Source: Staphylococcus rostri
GTDB taxonomy: Bacteria > Bacillota > Bacilli > Staphylococcales > Staphylococcaceae
Assembly (NCBI RefSeq): GCF_002902145.1
Contig: NZ_PPRF01000015.1
Span: 1-62,078 of the forward strand
Direction: 5' to 3'
DNA length: 62,078 nucleotides
A model generated the notes under the pieces. The model was not told the origin of the DNA and did no database searches. It saw only the letters and a list, made by a program, of their open reading frames with translations. Below are positions 26,598 to 37,111 of the stretch, piece by piece (the first letter of the stretch is position 1; each line of letters starts with the position of its first letter). The position numbers and the translations under genes were made by a program.

Positions 26598-28307
26598 ATG
26601 ATTAAATTTTATCATAAATTATTATTGATACTTACAACTATTATCGTTGTAAGTTTTCTTATACTCGGCTTTTTCATTCATAACAGCATTCATTCAACCG
26701 CGGTGACGCACCAACAAAAAGAAACGGAACAAGAGGCAAAGCAGCTACTATCCGCCTATCAAAAACAAGATACTAAAAGTTTGAAAGCATTGGCTCAGCA
26801 ATTTGAAACCAATATTTTGATTATTGATCATGGCAAAGAAGTCGCCATTCAGACGCAACAACTGCCGTCAGTCAAAGGTCATCAAGCAGAGCTGTTAGAT
26901 GAGCTGCAACGTGCGTCGAGTGTGTATCAACTGGATAACAAATCAAGCATTTATCGTTATGCCTATCAGCAAGGAGATACGGTTATATTAATGAGTGGTC
27001 ATTTTGTGATGGTTAATGATATGCAGTTACAATTCTGGAAATATTTAATTGTCACGGGCATGATTACGCTAGGTTTTATCTTTTTCACTGTACGTTACAT
27101 CAATCGAACGTACATTCAACCGATTAATGAAGTATCGTATGCTGCAGCCCTGTTGTCGGACGGTCATTACAACATACGGGTGCCTGAAAGTAGTGTGAAA
27201 GAGACAAAAGAGCTATACGTTTCTATTAACGTCTTGGCGCGTCGTTTAGAGAAACTTAATCACGCACAGAAAATGCAACGTAATCGCTTGTTAACGACAT
27301 TAGAAAATATACCGAGTGCGATATTAATGATCGATAAACAGGGTGAAGTTGTCGTGGCCAATAAAACGTACATTGATATGTTCCACAATGGCAAAAATGT
27401 CGAACATCAAAATTACGAAACGGTCTTACATCCAAAGTTGAAAGAACTGATTGTTGAAGGCTTTAAAATTGAAAAAGGGATTTATCAACAAATAGAGATT
27501 CATGTGAACGATATTCATCAGAAGTTTTTCGATGCAGCATGTGTGCCAATTTTGACGCGTAAAAAGAAACGCCTGCAAGGGATGGTCATCGTATTACATG
27601 ACATTACAGCGCTTAAAAAGTTGGAAAACTTACGACGTGATTTTGTAGCAAATGTATCGCATGAATTGCGCACGCCGATTACGTCGATCAAAGGCTTTGC
27701 TGAAACATTAATTGACGGGGCGAAAGATGATCCGGCGTCATTAGATATGTTTTTAGACATTATTTTAAAAGAGTCTAACCGCATTCAATCACTTGTTGAA
27801 GATTTGCTTGATTTATCTAAAATTGAACAAAATGCAACGTTAGAAAAGCATCGCATTGATTTATCGGATGTTGCGCGTAATGCGTTATCTAGTATACAAC
27901 CACTGGCTGATTTGAAGGAGATTATGCTGGTCGATGATGTCGCACCGAATATTTTTGCGATGGCTGACGAAGATAAAATCACGCAAGTCATTGTCAATTT
28001 GCTGACGAATGCAGTTAATTATTCTCCTGAAGCGAAGACGGTGACTTTACGTGCTTATAGTGAAGTCCACCAACAAATCATCGAAGTCATTGATGAAGGG
28101 ATAGGCATTCATCCCGATGAAAAGTATCGCATCTTTGAACGTTTCTATCGTGTAGACAAGGCGCGTAGTCGTGATTCGGGTGGTACAGGTCTTGGACTCT
28201 CGATTACGAAACATATTGTTGAAGCTTATCAAGGGAAGATTGAAGTTACATCTCAAGAAGGCAAAGGCTCGACGTTCAGAGTTATCTTGCCTAACCATAA
28301 CAAGTAA
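26598..28307 (+). CDS. phoR: Sensor histidine kinase PhoR
   Basis: Membrane sensor kinase for PhoP, 569 aa. TM1 is about residues 8-28, an extracytoplasmic domain runs to about 145, and TM2 is about 148-168. HAMP follows, then a PAS domain (about 230-340), then HisKA with phospho-acceptor H355 in NVSHELRTPITS. The ATP-binding domain has N box NLLTNAVNYS, G1 EVIDEGIGIH, and G2 GGTGLGLSI. It starts directly after the phoP stop with no separate promoter, so is coupled to it. The 123-bp gap to polA shows no clear terminator. Confidence 0.93.
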   Translation: MIKFYHKLLLILTTIIVVSFLILGFFIHNSIHSTAVTHQQKETEQEAKQLLSAYQKQDTKSLKALAQQFETNILIIDHGKEVAIQTQQLPSVKGHQAELLDELQRASSVYQLDNKSSIYRYAYQQGDTVILMSGHFVMVNDMQLQFWKYLIVTGMITLGFIFFTVRYINRTYIQPINEVSYAAALLSDGHYNIRVPESSVKETKELYVSINVLARRLEKLNHAQKMQRNRLLTTLENIPSAILMIDKQGEVVVANKTYIDMFHNGKNVEHQNYETVLHPKLKELIVEGFKIEKGIYQQIEIHVNDIHQKFFDAACVPILTRKKKRLQGMVIVLHDITALKKLENLRRDFVANVSHELRTPITSIKGFAETLIDGAKDDPASLDMFLDIILKESNRIQSLVEDLLDLSKIEQNATLEKHRIDLSDVARNALSSIQPLADLKEIMLVDDVAPNIFAMADEDKITQVIVNLLTNAVNYSPEAKTVTLRAYSEVHQQIIEVIDEGIGIHPDEKYRIFERFYRVDKARSRDSGGTGLGLSITKHIVEAYQGKIEVTSQEGKGSTFRVILPNHNK

Positions 28308-28430
28308 ATAGACATTGTTAATAAGGTGGAATGGCTTATGCTGTTCTGCCTTTGCTATTTATCGTGACGAATAGGGTTTCGATACGTTCTGTGATAAAAT
28401 ATAACTACTAATATTGTTGGAGGGAATACT

Positions 28431-31058
28431 TTGGACAAATTGATACTAATCGATGGTAATAGTTTGAGCTTCCGTGCTTTTTACGCATTGCCATTATTAC
28501 AAAATAAAGCGGGCATCCATACAAATGCGATTTATGGGTTTGCACGCTTATTAGAAAAAGTCTTAAAAGAAGAACAGCCGACGCATTTTCTTGTAGCATT
28601 TGATGCTGGTAAGACAACGTTCCGTCACGCACAATATGCGGACTATAAAGGTGGACGTCAAAAAACACCATCTGAATTAAGTGAACAGTTTCCGTATATT
28701 CGTCAACTGTTAGCAGCATATGCGATTCAAACATATGAATTAGATAATTATGAAGCGGATGATATTATCGGTACTTTGAGTCGTGAAGCTGATGAAGCGG
28801 GCATGCAGACGATTATCATTACAGGGGATCGTGACTTAACACAATTGGCGTCTGATAATGTGACTATTTACTACACGAAAAAAGGCGTGACAGATGTAGA
28901 TCATTACACGCCTGCATTTATTGCTGAAAAGTATCAAGGTTTAGAGCCAAAACAAATTATTGATATGAAAGGGCTCATGGGTGACGCATCGGATAATATT
29001 CCAGGTGTCGCAGGTGTCGGCGAGAAAACGGCATTAAAGTTACTCAATCAATTCGGAACGGTTGAAGGTGTTTATGAAAATATCGATGCCGTATCAGGCA
29101 AAAAGTTAAAAGAAAAATTGCTTGCCAGTAAAGAGGATGCGTTGATGAGTAAAACATTAGCGACGATTAATCGAGAAAGTCCAATTGCGGTGTCAGTAGC
29201 TGATACACGTTTACCAGAAACATATGATACGTCAGATAAAATCGCCTTGTTTAAAGAATTGGAATTTCGTCAGTTATTGGATGATGTTGACAGCACACCA
29301 ACAGATGATGTCCCTACGAAAACATTCGAAGTTTCAACGGATTTGTCAGTCATTGCGTTTGACACATTAAAAGAAGCTGCCGTTCACGTTGAAGTTGCAG
29401 GGGCCAATTACTTAAAAGATCCATTATTGAAATTTGGCATATTCGATGGGGAAAATTATGTTGTGACATCTGTGGAAGACTTATGTGCACATCAATTAGC
29501 TGTGGATTGGTTAGCAAATACTGAAACAGCTAAAGTGACGTATGATGCGAAAAAGCTGTATATTGCGATGAAACGTTTAGGTATCGACTTGCAGCACGTG
29601 ACGTTTGATGCAATGTTAGCGAGTTATTTAATCGATCCATCACAAACGATTGATGATGTAAGTTCAGTTATGTCGCGATTTGCGAATACACATGTAAAAG
29701 AAGATGTGGCAATTTACGGAAAAGGTAAGTCATACAAGGTGCCTGAAGATGATGTGTTACATGCGCACATTGCGTCCATTTTAGATGCGGTTAAAACATC
29801 TCAAACACAAATGACTGAAATACTCGAGTCACATCAACAGTTAGATTTGTTAACAGATTTGGAACTGCCATTGGCACAAATTTTAAGTGAGATGGAGTAT
29901 ACAGGTATTTATACGGATAAAGAGACGTTGCATGTGATGGAACAAGACTTACAACAACGTTTAGATCAGTTGATTGCTACGATACATGAGCAAGCCGGAG
30001 AAGATTTCAACTTGAATTCGCCAAAACAATTAGGTGTGATACTTTTTGAAAAACTCGGTTTACCAGTTATCAAAAAAACAAAAACAGGTTATTCAACAGC
30101 TGTAGATGTCTTAGAAAAATTAGAAGGGCAACACCCAATTATTGAAAATATCCTAACATATCGTACGTTGTCAAAATTGCAATCGACATATGTGGAAGGA
30201 CTACAAAAAGTGATTTGGGATGACCAACGCATCCATACGCGATTTAATCAAACATTGGCGCAGACTGGACGTTTGTCTTCAGTAGATCCGAATTTACAAA
30301 ACATCCCAATTCGTTTAGAAGAAGGCCGTCAAATTCGTAAGGCATTCAAATCATCACACGAAGACTATGTTATTTTAGCGGCAGACTATTCACAAATTGA
30401 GCTACGTGTATTGGCGCATATTACAGGCGACCCAACGTTGCAAAAAGCGTTTATTGACAATGAAGACGTCCATACAACAACAGCAATGAAAGTGTTTAAT
30501 GTTGAAGCGGAAGATGTGACATCGTTAATGCGCCGACAAGCAAAAGCGGTTAACTTTGGTATCGTTTATGGTATTAGTGACTACGGCTTGAGTCAAAGTT
30601 TAGGGATTACACGTAAGGAAGCGCAACAATTTATTGATGATTATTTAGCGCATTTCCCGGGCGTGAAGACGTATATGGAAACAATCGTACAAGACGCGAA
30701 ACAGCAAGGGTATGTTGAAACGTTATTACATCGTCGTCGCTATATTCCGGATATTACGAGTCGTAACTTTAACAAGCGTGGCTTTGCAGAACGTACTGCG
30801 ATGAACTCACCAATCCAAGGTAGTGCGGCAGACATTATTAAAAAAGCGATGGTAGATTTCCATTATGCCGTGCAAGATACAGACTTTAAAGCTGAATTGT
30901 TATTACAAGTACACGATGAATTGATTTTTGAAGTGCCAAAAGATGAAGTAGCGGCATTCAGCAAATTTGTTGAAGAAATCATGGTCAATGCACTACAATT
31001 AGATGTTCCATTAAGCGTTGAGTCTGAATTCGGCCCAACTTGGTATGATGCCAAATAG
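28431..31058 (+). CDS. polA: DNA polymerase I
   Basis: Repair and Okazaki-fragment polymerase, 875 aa. It starts at TTG 28431, with GGAGG (28419-28423) 7 nt upstream and no ATG in range. The 5'-nuclease domain (1-290) keeps YEADDIIGTL and GDASDNIPGV. The 3'-5' exonuclease region (about 300-470) lacks the acidic exo I motif (AAVHVEVAG where E. coli has FDTET), so proofreading is probably absent as in Bacillus Pol I. The polymerase domain has motif A DYSQIELR, motif B RRQAKAVNFGIVYG and motif C QVHDEL. mutM follows after 19 bp. Confidence 0.97.
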   Translation: MDKLILIDGNSLSFRAFYALPLLQNKAGIHTNAIYGFARLLEKVLKEEQPTHFLVAFDAGKTTFRHAQYADYKGGRQKTPSELSEQFPYIRQLLAAYAIQTYELDNYEADDIIGTLSREADEAGMQTIIITGDRDLTQLASDNVTIYYTKKGVTDVDHYTPAFIAEKYQGLEPKQIIDMKGLMGDASDNIPGVAGVGEKTALKLLNQFGTVEGVYENIDAVSGKKLKEKLLASKEDALMSKTLATINRESPIAVSVADTRLPETYDTSDKIALFKELEFRQLLDDVDSTPTDDVPTKTFEVSTDLSVIAFDTLKEAAVHVEVAGANYLKDPLLKFGIFDGENYVVTSVEDLCAHQLAVDWLANTETAKVTYDAKKLYIAMKRLGIDLQHVTFDAMLASYLIDPSQTIDDVSSVMSRFANTHVKEDVAIYGKGKSYKVPEDDVLHAHIASILDAVKTSQTQMTEILESHQQLDLLTDLELPLAQILSEMEYTGIYTDKETLHVMEQDLQQRLDQLIATIHEQAGEDFNLNSPKQLGVILFEKLGLPVIKKTKTGYSTAVDVLEKLEGQHPIIENILTYRTLSKLQSTYVEGLQKVIWDDQRIHTRFNQTLAQTGRLSSVDPNLQNIPIRLEEGRQIRKAFKSSHEDYVILAADYSQIELRVLAHITGDPTLQKAFIDNEDVHTTTAMKVFNVEAEDVTSLMRRQAKAVNFGIVYGISDYGLSQSLGITRKEAQQFIDDYLAHFPGVKTYMETIVQDAKQQGYVETLLHRRRYIPDITSRNFNKRGFAERTAMNSPIQGSAADIIKKAMVDFHYAVQDTDFKAELLLQVHDELIFEVPKDEVAAFSKFVEEIMVNALQLDVPLSVESEFGPTWYDAK

Positions 31059-31077
31059 AAAGAAGGTTATGTAAACA

Positions 31078-31950
31078 GTGCCAGAATTACCAGAAGTAGA
31101 ACACGTCAAACGAGGAATTGTCCCACATGTGGTTGGTCAACGAATCACGGACGTTACATTTTCGGAAAAAGTGATAGCGGGTAAAGCTATCGGTAAAGAA
31201 ACGATTATCAAAGGTATCGACTTAGATGCGTTTAAACAATATAGTATTGGTTATACGATTGAAGATGTGACACGTCGTAGTAAGTATTTGTTGTTTACAC
31301 TTCAAAAAGATACAAGTGTGCGTACATTGATTTCACATCTGGGTATGGCTGGTGGCTTTTTCGTAGCGCAAGAAGTCGCGGACATCGTCATACCGAATTA
31401 TCGTAAGCACTGGCATGTTGTCTTCCATCTCGATAACGGATTGAAACTGATTTATTCAGATATTCGCCGATTTGGAGAAATTCGCAATGTGGCAGCACTT
31501 AGTGAATATCCATCAATCATTGAGATTGCGCCTGAACCTTTTTCAGAAGAAGCGGAATCACATTTTTTAAGCCAGTTTGCGCATAAGAAATATCAAAAAA
31601 TGCCAATTAAACAAATGATATTAGAACACCGTGTTATCGCAGGGTGTGGCAATATTTATGCGTGTGAAGCACTTTTCGATGCGGGGATTAATCCGCATAC
31701 AGTTGCAAGTACGCTTACGGTGGATCAACGACAAAAAGTGTTTCATAGTGTTGTAAAAGTGTTAGAAATGGGTATACAAAGTGGTGGAACGAGTATTTCG
31801 GATTATGTCCATGCGGATGGTCAGCGTGGGACGATGCAAAATCAATTAAAAGTATATAAGCAAAAGACGTGTTCCGTGTGTGGCGGCGATATTGCAACAG
31901 CGATTATTGGCGGTAGAAACACACATTATTGCGAACAATGTCAACGATAG
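31078..31950 (+). CDS. mutM: Formamidopyrimidine-DNA glycosylase
   Basis: Removes 8-oxoguanine and FapyG from DNA by its N-terminal proline. 290 aa, GTG start (31078). The mature end is PELPEVE with catalytic P2 and E3. The active-site Lys is in RRSKYL, the helix-two-turn-helix has [12 protein letters not shown], and the C-terminal zinc finger has four Cys (CSVCGG ... YCEQCQ). It lies in the operon polA-mutM-coaE, common in staphylococci. Confidence 0.97.
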   Translation: MPELPEVEHVKRGIVPHVVGQRITDVTFSEKVIAGKAIGKETIIKGIDLDAFKQYSIGYTIEDVTRRSKYLLFTLQKDTSVRTLISHLGMAGGFFVAQEVADIVIPNYRKHWHVVFHLDNGLKLIYSDIRRFGEIRNVAALSEYPSIIEIAPEPFSEEAESHFLSQFAHKKYQKMPIKQMILEHRVIAGCGNIYACEALFDAGINPHTVASTLTVDQRQKVFHSVVKVLEMGIQSGGTSISDYVHADGQRGTMQNQLKVYKQKTCSVCGGDIATAIIGGRNTHYCEQCQR

Positions 31951-31963
31951 GAAGAGGGAAATT

Positions 31964-32578
31964 ATGCCAAAAGTAATAGGATTAACAGGCGGTATTGCGA
32001 CAGGTAAATCAACAGTTGCGCAGTTATTATCAGCACACGGTTTTAAAATTGTAGATGCAGATGTAGCGGCACGCAAAGCGGTTGAGAAAGGTTCAGAAGG
32101 CTTACAACAAGTACGAGAAGTCTTTGGTGATGCAGCGATTACTGAATCGGGCGAGATGGATCGTGCGTACGTTGGAGAACAAATTTTTTACGATAGTGCA
32201 TTACGTGAAAAGTTAAATGCGATTGTGCATCCGAAAGTGCGCGATATTATGAACGCGGAAAAAGAGCAGTATTTAGCGGAAGGGCACAATGTGATTATGG
32301 ATATCCCGCTATTATACGAAAACAAGCTTGAAGATACAGTAGATGAAGTGTGGCTTGTATATGCTTCAGAGTCTATTCAAGTGGATCGTTTAATGGCGCG
32401 TAATGATTTGTCTTTAGAAGATGCCAAAGCACGCGTATATAGCCAAATCTCAATTGATAAGAAGAGTAGAATGGCTGATGTTGTGATTGATAATTTAGGA
32501 ACAACATTAGAATTAAAACAAAATGTTGAAAAACTATTAATTAAAAAAGGCTTTCTTGAGCCATATACAGCTGAATAA
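31964..32578 (+). CDS. coaE: Dephospho-CoA kinase
   Basis: Last step of coenzyme A synthesis: phosphorylates dephospho-CoA at the 3' ribose. 204 aa P-loop kinase with Walker [10 protein letters not shown] (near residue 8), [10 protein letters not shown] and the lid region. The start is ATG 31964 after GAAGAGGG; upstream in-frame codons lie inside mutM. Third gene of polA-mutM-coaE. Confidence 0.95.
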   Translation: MPKVIGLTGGIATGKSTVAQLLSAHGFKIVDADVAARKAVEKGSEGLQQVREVFGDAAITESGEMDRAYVGEQIFYDSALREKLNAIVHPKVRDIMNAEKEQYLAEGHNVIMDIPLLYENKLEDTVDEVWLVYASESIQVDRLMARNDLSLEDAKARVYSQISIDKKSRMADVVIDNLGTTLELKQNVEKLLIKKGFLEPYTAE

Positions 32579-32587
32579 ATATAATCA

Positions 32588-32627
32588 AAGTGCGTCAATT
32601 CTTATAATAGGGTTGGCGCGCTTTTTT
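32588..32627 (+). terminator. Terminator of polA-mutM-coaE
   Basis: AAGTGCGTCAA pairs with TTGGCGCGCTT (11 bp with G-T pairs), followed by TTTTT. Confidence 0.88.
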
Positions 32628-32818
32628 AATGGCTTATACAGTAGTTTTATTGGGGTGTCTTAGTAAAAGTGTCCAGATGTGTAGAAAAGCCGTTCGACTG
32701 GCAGTTTTATACTTTTTCAACAAAACAATATGACATAATGCCAATTAATCTATACATGACAAATGCTTATTTAACAGTCATTCAACAATGTGATTACATG
32801 TTATAAGTAAAAATAATT

Positions 32819-32856
32819 AAGAAAACGGTTTCAATTATTTGAGATTATGTTATACT
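32819..32856 (+). promoter_or_regulatory. gapB promoter with cre overlapping the -35
   Basis: The -10 TATACT is at 32851-32856 and a weak -35 (TTTCAA, 32829-32834) lies 16 bp upstream. AAGAAAACGGTTTCA (32819-32833) fits the CcpA cre pattern with one mismatch and covers the -35. Glucose repression of this gluconeogenic gene would follow. The remaining 32628-32818 shows no gene. Confidence 0.6.
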
Positions 32857-32899
32857 CTTGAATATAAGTATAACACATTTTTAAGGAGTGCTTTTTAAC

Positions 32900-33901
32900 A
32901 TGACGACAAAGATTGCGATTAATGGATTAGGTCGAATCGGCCGAATGGTATTACGTATTGCATTAAATAATGAGGACATTGAGGTAGTAGCGATTAATGC
33001 GAGTTACCCACCTGAGACAATTGCCCATCTTATTAAGTATGATACAACGCATGGACTGTTCAATAAAACGGTTGAAGCTACTGAAAATGGTATTAAAGTA
33101 GATGGTAAAGACATTCAACTTACGTCAGACCGAAATCCAGAAAATTTACCATGGAAAGACTTAGGAATTGATATTGTTGTAGAAGCAACAGGTAAATTCA
33201 ATCATGGTGATAAAGCAATTGCGCATATTAAAGCGGGTGCGAAAAAAGTTATCTTAACAGGACCATCAAAAGGTGGCGATGTTCAAACAATCGTTAAAGG
33301 TGTTAACGATAAAGACTTAGACGTAGAAAAATATGATGTATTTAGTAATGCATCTTGTACGACAAACTGTTTAGCACCGGTTGCCAAATTATTAAATGAT
33401 GAATTTGGTATTGAAAATGGTTTAATGACAACAGTTCACGCGGTAACAAACGACCAAAACAACTTGGATAACCCACACAAAGATTTACGTCGTGCGCGTG
33501 CAGCATTCGAAAGTATTATTCCAACTTCAACAGGCGCAGCAAAAGCACTTGCATTGGTATTGCCTGAATTAGAAGGTAAATTACACGGTATGGCTTTACG
33601 TGTTCCAACTAAAAATGTGTCTCTTGTTGACTTAGTTGTTGATTTAAAACAATCAGTGACAAAAGAACAAGTGAATGAATTATTCCGTCAAAATGACCTT
33701 GATGGTGTTGTGGAAACAGTCGATGTACCACTTGTATCAGATGACTTCATGACAAATCCACACTCAGCAATAATTGATGCGCCATCAACAATTGTTATGG
33801 GAGATAACAAAGTTAAAGTACTTGCGTGGTACGATAACGAATGGGGTTACTCAAATCGTGTTGTAGATGTTCTACAATTGATTGCCCAAGGAATTAAATA
33901 A
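32900..33901 (+). CDS. gapB: Glyceraldehyde-3-phosphate dehydrogenase, gluconeogenic type (GapB/Gap2)
   Basis: Interconverts 1,3-bisphosphoglycerate and glyceraldehyde 3-phosphate; 333 aa. NAD(P) Rossmann GLGRIGRMV, catalytic Cys153 in SNASCTTNCLAP and the C-terminal YDNEWGYSNRV are present. The start is ATG 32900 after AAGGAG. The location (alone, near coaE and nrdR, away from a gapR-pgk-tpi operon) and the cre over its promoter fit the gluconeogenic NADP-preferring isoenzyme and not the glycolytic one. Confidence 0.92.
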   Translation: MTTKIAINGLGRIGRMVLRIALNNEDIEVVAINASYPPETIAHLIKYDTTHGLFNKTVEATENGIKVDGKDIQLTSDRNPENLPWKDLGIDIVVEATGKFNHGDKAIAHIKAGAKKVILTGPSKGGDVQTIVKGVNDKDLDVEKYDVFSNASCTTNCLAPVAKLLNDEFGIENGLMTTVHAVTNDQNNLDNPHKDLRRARAAFESIIPTSTGAAKALALVLPELEGKLHGMALRVPTKNVSLVDLVVDLKQSVTKEQVNELFRQNDLDGVVETVDVPLVSDDFMTNPHSAIIDAPSTIVMGDNKVKVLAWYDNEWGYSNRVVDVLQLIAQGIK

Positions 33902-33923
33902 TTAATGAGACCATAGATATATT

Positions 33924-33966
33924 AAAGGCTGAAACTTGAATGCGTGTTCGAGTTTCGGCTTTTTTG
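33924..33966 (+). terminator. Terminator of gapB
   Basis: AAGGCTGAAACTTGAA pairs with TTCGAGTTTCGGCTT, followed by six T. Confidence 0.92.
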
Positions 33967-34011
33967 CGATTGGTGCAAATCGTCTCACGTCTTTAACACG
34001 TTCTCTAACTT

Positions 34012-34038
34012 TTGCTATTGCATGGTTTATAGTATAAT
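34012..34038 (+). promoter_or_regulatory. Promoter of nrdR-dnaB-dnaI
   Basis: The -10 TATAAT (34033-34038) has a TTGCTA-like -35 (34012-34017), 15-16 bp apart. It lies about 35 bp before nrdR. Confidence 0.5.
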
Positions 34039-34072
34039 GAAACAAAATTCTTGTTAAGAAGGTGACAAAGTC

Positions 34073-34543
34073 GTGAAATGTCCTAAATGTAATCATACGC
34101 AATCTCGTGTTGTTGATTCGAGACATGCAGAAGATACGAATGCCATCAGAAGAAGACGTGAGTGCGACCAGTGTGGTACACGTTTCACTACTTTTGAGCA
34201 TATAGAAATGAGTCCGCTCATCGTTGTCAAAAAAGACGGCACGAGAGAGCAGTTTAATCGAGAGAAAATTATTAACGGTCTCGTTCGTTCATGTGAAAAG
34301 CGTCCGGTCCGTTTTCAACAATTAGAAGAGATTACGAACAAAGTTGAATGGCAATTGCGTGAGTCAGGGATTGCTGAAGTATCATCACGTGATGTCGGAG
34401 AATACGTAATGGATTTATTAATGCAAGTCGACCAAGTATCATATGTCCGATTTGCATCCGTGTATAGAGAGTTTAAAGATGTAGATCAATTACTTGAATC
34501 GATGCAAGGTATCTTGAAAGAAAACAAGCGGAGTGAGTCTTGA
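34073..34543 (+). CDS. nrdR: Transcriptional repressor NrdR
   Basis: Represses ribonucleotide reductase genes when dATP is high. 156 aa, GTG start with AAGGTGA upstream. The N-terminal zinc ribbon (MKCPKCNH ... CDQCGTRF) is followed by an ATP-cone ([16 protein letters not shown]). It is the first gene of a run with dnaB and dnaI, the standard arrangement in staphylococci, linking dNTP control with replication initiation. Confidence 0.97.
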   Translation: MKCPKCNHTQSRVVDSRHAEDTNAIRRRRECDQCGTRFTTFEHIEMSPLIVVKKDGTREQFNREKIINGLVRSCEKRPVRFQQLEEITNKVEWQLRESGIAEVSSRDVGEYVMDLLMQVDQVSYVRFASVYREFKDVDQLLESMQGILKENKRSES

Positions 34544-35925
34544 TGACATTATCGATGCATTATAACCAATTGCGACCGCATGATGGGTTTTGTGTGGTAC
34601 GTCAATTTCATAATCAAGCAATACATGATGATATATTAAGTCGTCTTTTTACGCCGTTAATCGGAGCGGAGTCGATTGGTATTTATCAATTTTTGAATCA
34701 ATTTAGTCAGAGTACGTTTGAAGATGGTTTGACGCATTATACGTTAATGTCTGAATTGAAGATGAATCTAGTTAAGTTTCGAGAGCACGTGGATTTGTTG
34801 GAAGGCATTGGCTTGGTTCGTACATTTGTACAACATTCTGATGAGACAACACAATTTGTGTATCAGTTGTTACCACCGCCAAGTCCCCATGATTTTTTCA
34901 ACGACCCGATGCTTTCTATTTATTTCTACCAAGTTGTTGGACAGCAACGTTATCATCAACTTAAGTCGCATTTCATCATTCTACAGCCGGATTTGACAGG
35001 GTTTATGGATGTTACGAAAAAATTCACCGATGTGTTTAAAGTGCCCAAGCAGTCACTACATACACCGGAAGAAGGGCTTGCTGAAGCAACGTATGACGGC
35101 GTGGATTTAACGGACGTGTCGTTTGATTTTGATTTATTGGCGGATATGTTACAGACACATTATATTAGTAAGGACATTTTGACGGAGCCAACGCGTTCGC
35201 TCATTATACAACTTGCGACGCTCTATCGGATTCCGCCTAATGAGATGAAAACACTCATATTAAAGTCGTTGAATAGTGATCAAACTTTATCAGAAGTTGA
35301 TTTGCGTAAACAAGCGCAGACGCATTTTTTAAATATGAATCAACAAACATTACCATCATTACAACAGGCGCAACCAACGGCACAGACGCAATTGGCTGAT
35401 GAATCAGAAGTGGAAGAAGTGGACGTCGAGAATTGGGACGACTGGTATCATTTAATGGATAATACAAGCCCAGTGGTTATGTTGACGTCTTACGGTGGCT
35501 CCGAACCGCCGTTGTATCAGAAGCGTATGATAGAAGAACTGATGGAACGTGAAGGATTTAGCTTTGGTGTTATCAATGTATTGTTGCAGTATGTGATGCA
35601 GAAAATAGACAATAGCTTACCTGAAAAATACGTATACGCCGTTGCTTCTACGTGGAAGAAAAGTGGTGTGGTAGACGCGAAAACCGCGCATGAAAAAGCG
35701 ATGGATACACAACGCAACGAAACACGCGCACAAGAAAAAAGAACGCAACCGTATCGTCAACCGCAACGTTATCAAAATGCGCCTGTATATGAGGAAAAAC
35801 CACGTTGGATGACGCATCCTGAAGAATTTGAGTCGAAGGAAGAAGATTCGGAAGCGTTAGAACGTGATGTAAATGCATTTTTAGATGAATTGAAAAAAAG
35901 TCAAAAGGCAGGTGATGAATCATGA
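34543..35925 (+). CDS. dnaB: Replication initiation and membrane attachment protein DnaB
   Basis: Gram-positive DnaB (not the helicase) helps load the replicative helicase at oriC with DnaD and DnaI. 460 aa from ATG 34543, which overlaps the nrdR stop (TGATG). The N-terminal winged-helix-like domain (about 1-110), the DnaB/D domains and an acidic-basic low-complexity tail (about 380-460) are recognisable by composition and context. It ends in an ATGA overlap with dnaI. Confidence 0.93.
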   Translation: MTLSMHYNQLRPHDGFCVVRQFHNQAIHDDILSRLFTPLIGAESIGIYQFLNQFSQSTFEDGLTHYTLMSELKMNLVKFREHVDLLEGIGLVRTFVQHSDETTQFVYQLLPPPSPHDFFNDPMLSIYFYQVVGQQRYHQLKSHFIILQPDLTGFMDVTKKFTDVFKVPKQSLHTPEEGLAEATYDGVDLTDVSFDFDLLADMLQTHYISKDILTEPTRSLIIQLATLYRIPPNEMKTLILKSLNSDQTLSEVDLRKQAQTHFLNMNQQTLPSLQQAQPTAQTQLADESEVEEVDVENWDDWYHLMDNTSPVVMLTSYGGSEPPLYQKRMIEELMEREGFSFGVINVLLQYVMQKIDNSLPEKYVYAVASTWKKSGVVDAKTAHEKAMDTQRNETRAQEKRTQPYRQPQRYQNAPVYEEKPRWMTHPEEFESKEEDSEALERDVNAFLDELKKSQKAGDES

Positions 35926-36845
35926 AGCCATTCAGCCAAATTATGCGCTCGAATGATGCGATTAATAAACGTATCGAGAAAATCAAAAAACAAGTTGTTA
36001 GTGATCCAGATGTGAAAGCATTTTTAGAGGCGCATCAATCGGAAGTAACGAACGACATGATTGATAATGATTTGAACGTATTACAAGAATATAAAGACCA
36101 ACAAAAGCATTATACGGACAATCACACGTATGAAAACTGTCCGAACTTTGTTAAAGGGCACATTCCGGAGCTGTACATTGATCAACAGCGTATCAAAATT
36201 CGCTACAAACCATGTCCGTGTAAGATCCGTCATGATGAAGAACGACTTGCACATAGTATGATTACGTCATTCCATATGCATCCCGACACATTAAATGCTA
36301 AGCTGATAGATGTGAAATTCGATAGACGAAATCGTTTGGAACTTGCTAAGCAGATTAAGCCGTTGATTGATGATATTGTTGAACAGAAGTCCGTCAAAGG
36401 TTTCTATCTATATGGTGAGTTCGGCACGGGGAAGTCGTTCATTCTCGGTGCAATTGCGAATGAATTGAAAGAACGCCACATCCCGACAACGATTATTTAT
36501 GTGCCGGAGTTTATTCGTTTATTGAAAAATGGTTTTAAAGACGGTTCGACGGCAAAACGAATCGAACAAGTGCGTAATGCGAAGGTGCTTATTCTGGATG
36601 ATATTGGCGCAGAAGATATGACGCCATGGGTGCGTGATGAAGTACTTGGACCAATCCTACATTATCGCATGATTCAAGAAATGCCAACGTTTTTCAGTTC
36701 GAATATGGACTATAATGATTTGGAAGCGCATCTCGCACGTACGAAAAATGGTGTAGAATGGACGAAAGCGCAACGCATTATGGAACGTGTGAAAACATTG
36801 ACTAAGCCTTATAAATTGGAAGGCGAAAATTATAGAAACCATTGA
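35922..36845 (+). CDS. dnaI: Primosomal protein DnaI (helicase loader)
   Basis: An AAA+ ATPase that loads the replicative helicase DnaC. 307 aa. The N-terminal helicase-binding domain has a Cys/His zinc site (PCPCKIRHDEERLAHS near residue 100). The C-terminal AAA+ domain has Walker A YGEFGTGKSFI (near 165) and Walker B LILDDIGAE. It overlaps dnaB by 4 bp. Confidence 0.96.
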   Translation: MKPFSQIMRSNDAINKRIEKIKKQVVSDPDVKAFLEAHQSEVTNDMIDNDLNVLQEYKDQQKHYTDNHTYENCPNFVKGHIPELYIDQQRIKIRYKPCPCKIRHDEERLAHSMITSFHMHPDTLNAKLIDVKFDRRNRLELAKQIKPLIDDIVEQKSVKGFYLYGEFGTGKSFILGAIANELKERHIPTTIIYVPEFIRLLKNGFKDGSTAKRIEQVRNAKVLILDDIGAEDMTPWVRDEVLGPILHYRMIQEMPTFFSSNMDYNDLEAHLARTKNGVEWTKAQRIMERVKTLTKPYKLEGENYRNH

Positions 36846-37111
36846 AAAAATGAAAAATAGCGTTATAATAGAGATAAATTCATAATGTTAACCAATTCGA
36901 GGATATGACGTGATGTGTTAATTATACAGAAAGCTGCCGGTGATGAGAGTGCAGTTAATGAAACATGGCGTTACTCCCTCCGATAGATAGTATTTGTAAT
37001 GAATACTCGGCTCAAGACCGTTATCTTATGTAGAGATGTTGCACGTGTCGTGTGACGAATTTAGGGTGGTATCGCGAAGACCTCGTCCCTTTGTTGGGAT
37101 GGGGTCTTTTT
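36843..37111 (+). promoter_or_regulatory. T-box leader of thrS
   Basis: A promoter (TTGAAA 36843 and TATAAT 36864-36869) starts a leader near 36876. The T-box motif AGGGTGGTATCGCG (37063-37076) carries the TGGT bulge matching tRNA-NCCA. The Stem I AG-bulge-like GATGAGAGTGCAGT is near 36940, and an ACT Thr codon candidate lies in AATACTCGG (about 37002-37010). The terminator is GACCTCGTCCC/GGGATGGGGTC plus T5 (37079-37111). Uncharged tRNA-Thr should relieve termination. Confidence 0.92.

Noticed and set aside
35255-35467. Open frames on the minus strand within dnaB as separate genes
   Set aside because: All are overlapped by dnaB, lack ribosome-binding sites and have irregular composition.
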